A DNA stretch of 54,975 nucleotides from Ferrovibrio sp. (GTDB lineage Bacteria; Pseudomonadota; Alphaproteobacteria; Ferrovibrionales; Ferrovibrionaceae): contig NZ_JAHBYG010000028.1 in NCBI RefSeq assembly GCF_019636075.1, positions 1 to 54,975 of the forward strand, read 5' to 3'. The notes beneath the pieces are model-generated. The model was not told where the DNA came from. It searched no databases and worked only from the letters and a program-made list of their open reading frames with translations. A program made the position numbers and the translations under genes. Positions within the stretch are counted from its first letter, which is position 1; each line of letters opens with the position of its first letter. Shown here in pieces: positions 50,224 through 54,975 of the stretch.

Positions 50224-51003
50224 TCAACTCCGCGCCGGTCGTTTGGTTTTTTGGCCCGTCGATGGCAGCGGGCCGGAATTTTCGGCAGCATTCTTGCCGA
50301 AGCAGAATTCGTAGGTATGGCCGAGATGGTGGTGCAGCAGCCGCAAGGCAGCGTCCGCATCGCGCGCCAGCACGGCTTCCATCAAGGCGCGATGCTCGCC
50401 CATCAGGTCCACCTCGGCATCGCTCAGGAAACTGTACATCATGCCATGGCGATAGCGTTCGGCCTGGTCGTATAGCCGCGATTGCTCCTCGATCAGACGG
50501 GGCGAACCGCAGGCGGCGATTAGGGCGGCATGGAAGGCCTTGTGCAATTCGCTGAACGCGGCCAGATCCTGCACCGGCCGGCCGCCCAGCCGCAGCACAT
50601 GGCGATCCAGCTTATGGAAGGCGGACAGCACCTCGCCCTCCCAGGCATCGTCGCCCTTACGGATCGCCAATGCCAGGGCCGCGCTTTCCACCACCTGGCG
50701 CGCCAGGGTGATGTCGGCCAGGTCTTCCGCGCTCATCGGCGCCACACGGAAACCGCGCTGGCTTTCGCTGGCCACGAAGCCCTGGCTGATCAGCCTGGAC
50801 AATGCCTCGCGCACCGGGCTGGCCGACAGGCCATAGCGCGCCTTCAGGTCCTCGATCTGCAACTTCGCACCGGAAGGGAAATGGCCGGCGATGATATCCT
50901 CGCGCAGCCGGCGATAGGCGAATTCGGTCAGGCTGCCCGCTTCGGCGGCCAGATCGCGTATCTCCTCCCGGTCTTTTTTATCGATGGCTTTTTTATCGTT
51001 CAT
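50224..51003 (-). CDS. GntR-family transcriptional regulator (FadR/FCD type)
   Basis: This 259-residue DNA-binding regulator has an N-terminal winged helix-turn-helix (about 20-85; [40 protein letters not shown]) and a C-terminal FCD ligand-binding domain (about 95-235). The FCD domain shows Asp/His metal-binding positions in [14 protein letters not shown] and [20 protein letters not shown]. The ATG at 51003 is preferred because AGGA lies 9 bp upstream; an ATG at 51012 adds three residues. It is divergent from the cyclase gene and upstream of the TRAP genes, so it probably controls both and senses a pathway acid. Confidence 0.93.
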   Translation of the reverse strand: MNDKKAIDKKDREEIRDLAAEAGSLTEFAYRRLREDIIAGHFPSGAKLQIEDLKARYGLSASPVREALSRLISQGFVASESQRGFRVAPMSAEDLADITLARQVVESAALALAIRKGDDAWEGEVLSAFHKLDRHVLRLGGRPVQDLAAFSELHKAFHAALIAACGSPRLIEEQSRLYDQAERYRHGMMYSFLSDAEVDLMGEHRALMEAVLARDADAALRLLHHHLGHTYEFCFGKNAAENSGPLPSTGQKTKRPARS

Positions 51004-51069
51004 GCTGGTCATCCTGGGGGCGGGGCCCGGCCGGAGTCAACGACAAAAAGAAAAAAAATCGACAAAATG

Positions 51070-51109
51070 GATAGCTATCGTTATTATCGCCTTCAACCGA
51101 TAAAAAACG
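51070..51109. promoter_or_regulatory. Palindromes between GntR and cyclase genes
   Basis: GATAGCTATC at 51070-51079 is a perfect 10-bp palindrome. CGTTATTATCG at 51079-51089 and CGATAAAAAACG at 51098-51109 form an imperfect inverted repeat that ends just before the GGAGG site of the cyclase gene. A-tract DNA surrounds them. This is the natural operator region for the divergent GntR protein. Confidence 0.5.
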
Positions 51110-51120
51110 CCGGAGGAAAC

Positions 51121-51897
51121 ATGGCCCGCCGTTTCGTGGATCTATCCATCTATCTTGAAAACGACGTGATCTCCGATCCGCCGGGCTTCGGCCCGAAGAT
51201 CGATTACATCACCCATCAGGACAGCCCGGCCGATATCGCGCGCTTCTTCCCCGGCCTGGCCAAGGAAGACCTGCCGGACGGCGAGGGCTGGGCGGTGGAG
51301 AATGTCACGCTCAACACCCATAACGGCACCCATCTGGATGCGCCCTATCATTTCCATTCCACGATGAATCGCGGCGAGCGCGCCTGGACCATCGATGAAG
51401 TGCCGCTGGATTGGTGTTTCGGCGATGGCGTGAAGCTGGATTTCCGCCGCTTTCCCGATGGCTATGTGGTCACCGACACGGATGTGGAGGCCGAGCTCAA
51501 GCGCGTCGGCTATACGCTGAAGGAAAAGGATATCGTGGTGGTGAACACCGCCGCCGGCGGGGCTTACGGCAAGCCGCATTATGTCTCCACCGGCTGCGGC
51601 ATGGGCTACAAGGCCACGATGTATCTGCTCGAACGCGGCGTGCGCGTGACGGGCACCGATGCCTGGAGCTGGGATGCCCCCTTCGTGCATACCGCCGAGA
51701 AATACAAGGAAAGCCACGATGCCTCGCTGATCTGGGAGGGCCACAAGGCCGGCCGCCATATCGGCTATTGCCATCTGGAGAAGCTGCATAACCTGGAGGC
51801 TTTGCCGCCATTCGGTTTCACCATCTCCTGCTTCCCGCACAAGATCCGCGGCGCTTCCGCCGGCTGGACGCGCGCCGTCGCCATCATCGAAGAGTGA
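51121..51897 (+). CDS. Cyclase family protein (kynurenine formamidase/isatin hydrolase type)
   Basis: This 258-residue metal-dependent hydrolase has the family signature [13 protein letters not shown], with the manganese/zinc-binding His and Asp. The conserved [15 protein letters not shown] and the late [20 protein letters not shown] follow. Relatives include kynurenine formamidase and isatin hydrolase, which open amide or lactam bonds. The substrate is unknown. A GGAGGAAAC site lies directly before the ATG; in-frame codons upstream belong to the opposite-strand regulator gene. The FAH-family gene follows after 10 bp, so the two form an operon divergent from GntR. Confidence 0.9.
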   Translation: MARRFVDLSIYLENDVISDPPGFGPKIDYITHQDSPADIARFFPGLAKEDLPDGEGWAVENVTLNTHNGTHLDAPYHFHSTMNRGERAWTIDEVPLDWCFGDGVKLDFRRFPDGYVVTDTDVEAELKRVGYTLKEKDIVVVNTAAGGAYGKPHYVSTGCGMGYKATMYLLERGVRVTGTDAWSWDAPFVHTAEKYKESHDASLIWEGHKAGRHIGYCHLEKLHNLEALPPFGFTISCFPHKIRGASAGWTRAVAIIEE

Positions 51898-51907
51898 GCC
51901 AAACGCC

Positions 51908-52843
51908 ATGAAGCTTTGCACCTACAGCCATCCCGGCACCGGCGACATGCGGCCCGGCGCGCTCACATCAGACGGCGCGATGATCGTGGATTTCGGCGCC
52001 GTCTTCGCCGATATGCTCAGCCTGATCAAAGGCGGCGACGAAGCCAAATCGGCCGCACAAGGCATTCTCGACAAGGCGGAGGTGCGCGTACCCCTGCTGG
52101 ATGCCAAGCTGCATGCGCCGGTGCCGCTGCCCGAGCAGATCCGCGACAGCATGCTGTTCGAGAAGCATGTCTTCCAGGCGCGGCAGACCATGATCCGCAT
52201 GCGCCACAAGCTGCTGGCCCCGCTGCTGCTGGCGGCTGGTGCGGCCAAGGTGCCGGCGGCCTGGTACAAGATTCCGATCTACTACAAATCCAATCGCTTC
52301 TCGGTGAACGGCACCAATGCCGATGTGATCTGGCCGCGCTATAGCAACGTGATGGATTTCGAGCTGGAATTCGGCTTCTTCCTCGGCAAGCGCGGCAAGA
52401 ATATCAAGCCCTCCGAGGCTTTCAGCCATATTTTCGGCTTCACCATCTTCAACGATTTCTCCGCCCGCGACGCCCAGGGCCTGGAGATGCAGAGCATGCT
52501 CGGCCCCTGCAAGGGCAAGGATTTCGATACCGGCAATTGCATGGGGCCGTTCCTGGTGACCATGGACGAGATCGGCGATCCCTACAGCCTGCGCATGCAG
52601 GCGCGTGTGAACGGCCAGACCTGGTGCGACAGCAACTCCTCCACCATCCATCATAAATTCGAGGATCTGCTCGCGCGTGTCTCCGCCGATGAAACCGTGC
52701 ATCCCGGCGAATTCTTCGGCTCCGGCACGGTGGGCGATGGCTGCGGCCTCGAACATGGCCGCTTCCTCAAGGATGGCGACGTGGTGGAGCTGGAAGTCGA
52801 GAAGATCGGCATCCTGCGCAATCGCGTGGTCCGGCAGAAATAG
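51908..52843 (+). CDS. Fumarylacetoacetate hydrolase family protein
   Basis: This is a 311-residue enzyme of the FAH superfamily. The metal-binding core is FELEFGFFLGKRGKN, with Glu ligands, and IFNDFSARDAQGLEMQ with the Asp ligand. The Lys-bearing LGPCKGKDFDTGNCMGPFLV and GSGTVGDGCGLEHGRFLKDG complete the fold. The family hydrolyses C-C bonds of fumarylacetoacetate and similar acylpyruvates. Partnered with the acetoacetyl-CoA synthetase on the opposite arm of the locus, release of acetoacetate is a plausible outcome. It is 10 bp after the cyclase gene. The low-GC segment begins right after its stop. Confidence 0.9.
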   Translation: MKLCTYSHPGTGDMRPGALTSDGAMIVDFGAVFADMLSLIKGGDEAKSAAQGILDKAEVRVPLLDAKLHAPVPLPEQIRDSMLFEKHVFQARQTMIRMRHKLLAPLLLAAGAAKVPAAWYKIPIYYKSNRFSVNGTNADVIWPRYSNVMDFELEFGFFLGKRGKNIKPSEAFSHIFGFTIFNDFSARDAQGLEMQSMLGPCKGKDFDTGNCMGPFLVTMDEIGDPYSLRMQARVNGQTWCDSNSSTIHHKFEDLLARVSADETVHPGEFFGSGTVGDGCGLEHGRFLKDGDVVELEVEKIGILRNRVVRQK

Positions 52844-52902
52844 TTATCTTAATGTGAAAATATTGGATTTTAACTGATAAGAATGGGAGGTATTATTTCA
52901 CA

Positions 52903-54159
52903 ATGCACCCCCCACCCGAGAATATGCTATCATTTCCGGAAAAATTCAGCATAAGGCACATGCGACAAGCGTGTGTTCAAATAAAAAATCTTATTGAGTT
53001 TAGAGGATATGAAACAATAAATTTGGATTTTAGTAAGACTCAAGTCGCGTTTAGTGATGTTTTGGTCCCTTTTTCAATTGTTCTGCAAAAATATATTGAT
53101 GAATGCGTGAAATTTAAGGTGGTTCTTCCACGCTATGATAAATTTAGAAGGCTTTTATTAAATACTGATTTTTTGCACCATATCGACCCGCGAAGATATC
53201 CGAAATCAAGCATTGAAGAAAAATTTCATTTACCAATAAAACGCTTCACTGATCCCAATGCGCAGGATGCGTTGGTGAACTCGATTATAGATAACATACT
53301 GCGAGTAATATATTTTCTAGACCGTTCTCATTTGCGCGCTCTTGAGTGGTCTCTAAATGAAATTATGGATAATGTTTTGACTCATTCCGAATCTTCATTG
53401 GGGGGGATGGTGCAATTAAGTATTCATTCCGTCTCTAAAGAGATAGCATTTTGTGTGGCGGATGCTGGTATTGGTATTCCTGTCTCATTGAGTGGGGGCC
53501 TGCAAAGACATTTAAGTCATGTTGAGGCGCTTGAAGAGTCGATTAAGGAGGGGGTTACCCGAGGAACTGGCCAAGGTAATGGTCTGTTTGGCAGTTCTCA
53601 AATTGCTGCAATTAGCGGCGGTGCCTTTTCAATAAATTCAGGAAAAGCCTTCCTTAATTATGACCGCAAAGATAAGGCGATAGCTCGACCAGATGATTCT
53701 GAATATTTTGGTACATCGATATCCTGTGCGATAAATTATTCCAAACCACTTATTCTCGAGCATGCGCTTAAATTTAAGGATGGTCCGCATTTGCCAATGG
53801 ACCTTATTGATATGAAATATGACGGCATGGATGGGGTGTTGAACTTCTTGTTGTCGGCTGAGGCTCCGTCGATCAGTAATCGACCAGCTGGCTTTAGCAC
53901 TCGAAAAAAATTAGAATATTTAATCTCTCAAATTACACCTAAACGGATTTTTTTAGATTTTAAAGATATTGGTATGATGTCTAGCAGTTTTGCTGATGAA
54001 CTGATTTCAAAAACGGTAGAGAAGATTGGCATTAATGAATTTAACGATAAGTATATCATAGGAAATATATCTGAAATTAATATAAAAATTATATATAGAT
54101 CCATTCGGCAGAGATTAAATGTTGATGAGGTAATTTTAAGGCATGCATATACTGATTAA
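52903..54159 (+). CDS. STAS / HATPase / DUF4325 protein on a low-GC segment
   Basis: This 418-residue protein has three parts. An N-terminal STAS-like region (about 15-75) is followed by a GHKL ATPase domain (about 140-260), with the N box WSLNEIMDNVLTHSES, the DxGxG box VADAGIGIP and a G2-like GTGQGNGLFGSSQIA. A DUF4325 (STAS-like) domain (about 325-400) has FLDFKDIGMMSSSFADELIS. No HisKA or membrane segment is seen, so it is not a classic sensor kinase and more like an anti-sigma or Hsp90/MutL-type ATPase. GC is near 35-40%, far below its neighbours, indicating transfer. GGGAGG lies 12 bp before the ATG. Its function is unknown. Confidence 0.8.
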   Translation: MHPPPENMLSFPEKFSIRHMRQACVQIKNLIEFRGYETINLDFSKTQVAFSDVLVPFSIVLQKYIDECVKFKVVLPRYDKFRRLLLNTDFLHHIDPRRYPKSSIEEKFHLPIKRFTDPNAQDALVNSIIDNILRVIYFLDRSHLRALEWSLNEIMDNVLTHSESSLGGMVQLSIHSVSKEIAFCVADAGIGIPVSLSGGLQRHLSHVEALEESIKEGVTRGTGQGNGLFGSSQIAAISGGAFSINSGKAFLNYDRKDKAIARPDDSEYFGTSISCAINYSKPLILEHALKFKDGPHLPMDLIDMKYDGMDGVLNFLLSAEAPSISNRPAGFSTRKKLEYLISQITPKRIFLDFKDIGMMSSSFADELISKTVEKIGINEFNDKYIIGNISEINIKIIYRSIRQRLNVDEVILRHAYTD

Positions 54160-54220
54160 TTGATAATGTTATAAATTCGTATCGAAGCCGTGGTGTCTTT
54201 TAATCCTTTCATTCCGAGCT

Positions 54221-54270
54221 CTCTTCATCCGTATGTTTTGGGTGCGCGGTGGCGATGAGTTGTGTTCCCG
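54221..54270 (-). pseudogene. Relic of an SMP-30-type gene
   Basis: This stretch aligns without gaps to 54401-54450 inside the next gene (37 of 50 bases, offset exactly 180). Read on the minus strand it gives GTQLIATAHPKHTDEE against RTLFITTARQKHTDEE in the intact gene. Several differences are synonymous, as expected of decayed coding DNA. A TGA follows shortly after. It lies in the 157-bp gap between the low-GC gene and the SMP-30 gene. Confidence 0.6.
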
Positions 54271-54316
54271 ATAAATTTCATATGTACGCCGATTGCGCGG
54301 CGTAAGCCGCCCCGCT

Positions 54317-54975
54317 TCACCCCTTAAACCTCGGCTCCGGCAATCCTGGCACCGGCAGGTCGATGGCGAACAGGCCGCCGGCCTGCGGCATGCTGGCGAG
54401 TTCCTCGTCCGTATGTTTCTGGCGCGCGGTGGTGATGAACAGTGTGCGCAAATCCTTGCCGCCGAAGCAGGGCATGGTGGGCGCCTTGGCTGGCAGCGCA
54501 ATATCGCGCAGGCGCTCGCCGGCCGGTGAGAATTGCGCCACGCGGCTGCTGCCATACAGCGCGACCCAGTAATTGCCGGCTGAATCCACCGTGGCGCCAT
54601 CGGGGCGTTCCTGGCTGGCGGCGAGATCGATGAAAACGCGCGGATTGCTGAGGGCGCCGCTCGTCGCATCGAAATCATAGGCCGTCACGCGATGGGTTGG
54701 CGTATCGGCGTGATACAGAATTTTGCCATCGGGGCTGAAGGCCAGGCCGTTGGATACGGTGACGCCTTTCACCCGGGCCTGAAAGCCGCGCGCGGCATCG
54801 AAGCAGAATAGCGTGGCTTCCGGCCGGCGCGGCTCATGCATGCTGCCGATCCAGAAACGGCCGGCGGCATCGCAGCGGCCATCGTTGAAGCGTTCTTCCG
54901 CCGGATCGTAGGGCGCATCGGCGAGTTTCGTGTGCCGGCCACCGGCCAGGTCCAGGCGATACAGCCCATCGCGCA
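54317..54975 (-). CDS. SMP-30/gluconolactonase family protein, partial (5' end outside window)
   Basis: The C-terminal 218 residues of a six-bladed propeller enzyme are visible. FNDGRCDAAGRFWIGSM is the family metal-site Asn segment, then VSNGLAFSPDGKILYHADTP and RPDGATVDSAGNYWVALYGS with the catalytic Asp. It ends LPEPRFKG. Family members hydrolyse sugar lactones with a divalent metal. It differs clearly from the SMP-30 protein at 46239. The 5' end lies beyond the right edge, so the start and promoter cannot be described. A relic of the same family lies 47 bp beyond its 3' end. Confidence 0.92.
   Translation of the reverse strand, partial: RDGLYRLDLAGGRHTKLADAPYDPAEERFNDGRCDAAGRFWIGSMHEPRRPEATLFCFDAARGFQARVKGVTVSNGLAFSPDGKILYHADTPTHRVTAYDFDATSGALSNPRVFIDLAASQERPDGATVDSAGNYWVALYGSSRVAQFSPAGERLRDIALPAKAPTMPCFGGKDLRTLFITTARQKHTDEELASMPQAGGLFAIDLPVPGLPEPRFKG

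Noticed and set aside
52903..54159. Low-GC gene considered as a histidine kinase
   Set aside because: The ATPase boxes are present but there is no HisKA or HisKA_3 dimerisation domain, sensor domain or adjacent response regulator.
54169..54678. 169-codon minus-strand frame across the gap and the SMP-30 gene
   Set aside because: It overlaps the true SMP-30 frame out of phase, and most of its length is Arg/Pro/Ser-rich shadow sequence.

Overview
The window looks like chromosomal DNA of a free-living, high-GC alphaproteobacterium, probably Rhodospirillales-like. The grounds are the GC-rich third codon positions, the ethylmalonyl-CoA pathway genes, a Bradyrhizobium-type GH17/GT2 cyclic-glucan pair, several TRAP/TAXI transporters, and paired palindromic intergenic elements of a kind common in this class. 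There is no rRNA, tRNA, CRISPR array, transposase or integrase. The lineage call is inference; no marker gene is present.

Layout. 1-7 kb: an MFS carrier, a small membrane protein, a NarL-type response regulator preceded by three 17-bp tandem repeats, a convergent 1284-residue SSS-domain hybrid histidine kinase, and mtgA. 7-15 kb: matB with an aminotransferase, panE with a 2OG-oxygenase-like gene, a DUF4197 protein and acyl-CoA dehydrogenases. 13.7-19 kb: the ethylmalonyl-CoA block, with ccr-mcd divergent from ecm, flanked by two 88-bp inverted-palindrome elements. 19-26 kb: housekeeping and accessory genes (APH/kinase fusion, M17 peptidase, GST, orphan TAXI binding protein, SemiSWEET, HIT, RlmI-like methyltransferase with a low-GC 5' end). 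26.2-28.8 kb: an unrecognised locus of two paralogous small proteins flanking a 387-residue protein, with a coupled small ORF and a CTAG-centred tandem repeat. 29-36 kb: aminotransferase/EamA pair and an ndvB/ndvC-like pair for periplasmic beta-glucan. 36-43 kb: a TAXI-TRAP system with DUF1850, then a DctPQM TRAP system. 43.6-52.8 kb: a catabolic locus around a GntR regulator. 52.9-54.3 kb: a low-GC insertion carrying a STAS/HATPase/DUF4325 protein and a relic of an SMP-30-type gene. The window ends inside another SMP-30 gene.

How the parts may work together. A FAH-family hydrolase can yield acetoacetate, and the same locus encodes an acetoacetyl-CoA synthetase. Acetoacetyl-CoA can be reduced to crotonyl-CoA, the substrate of Ccr, so the catabolic locus could feed the ethylmalonyl-CoA pathway. 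That link is inference. The less understood parts are the 26.2-28.8 kb locus, the 52.9-54.2 kb gene, and the short repeats placed directly in front of the response regulator and ndvB-like genes.
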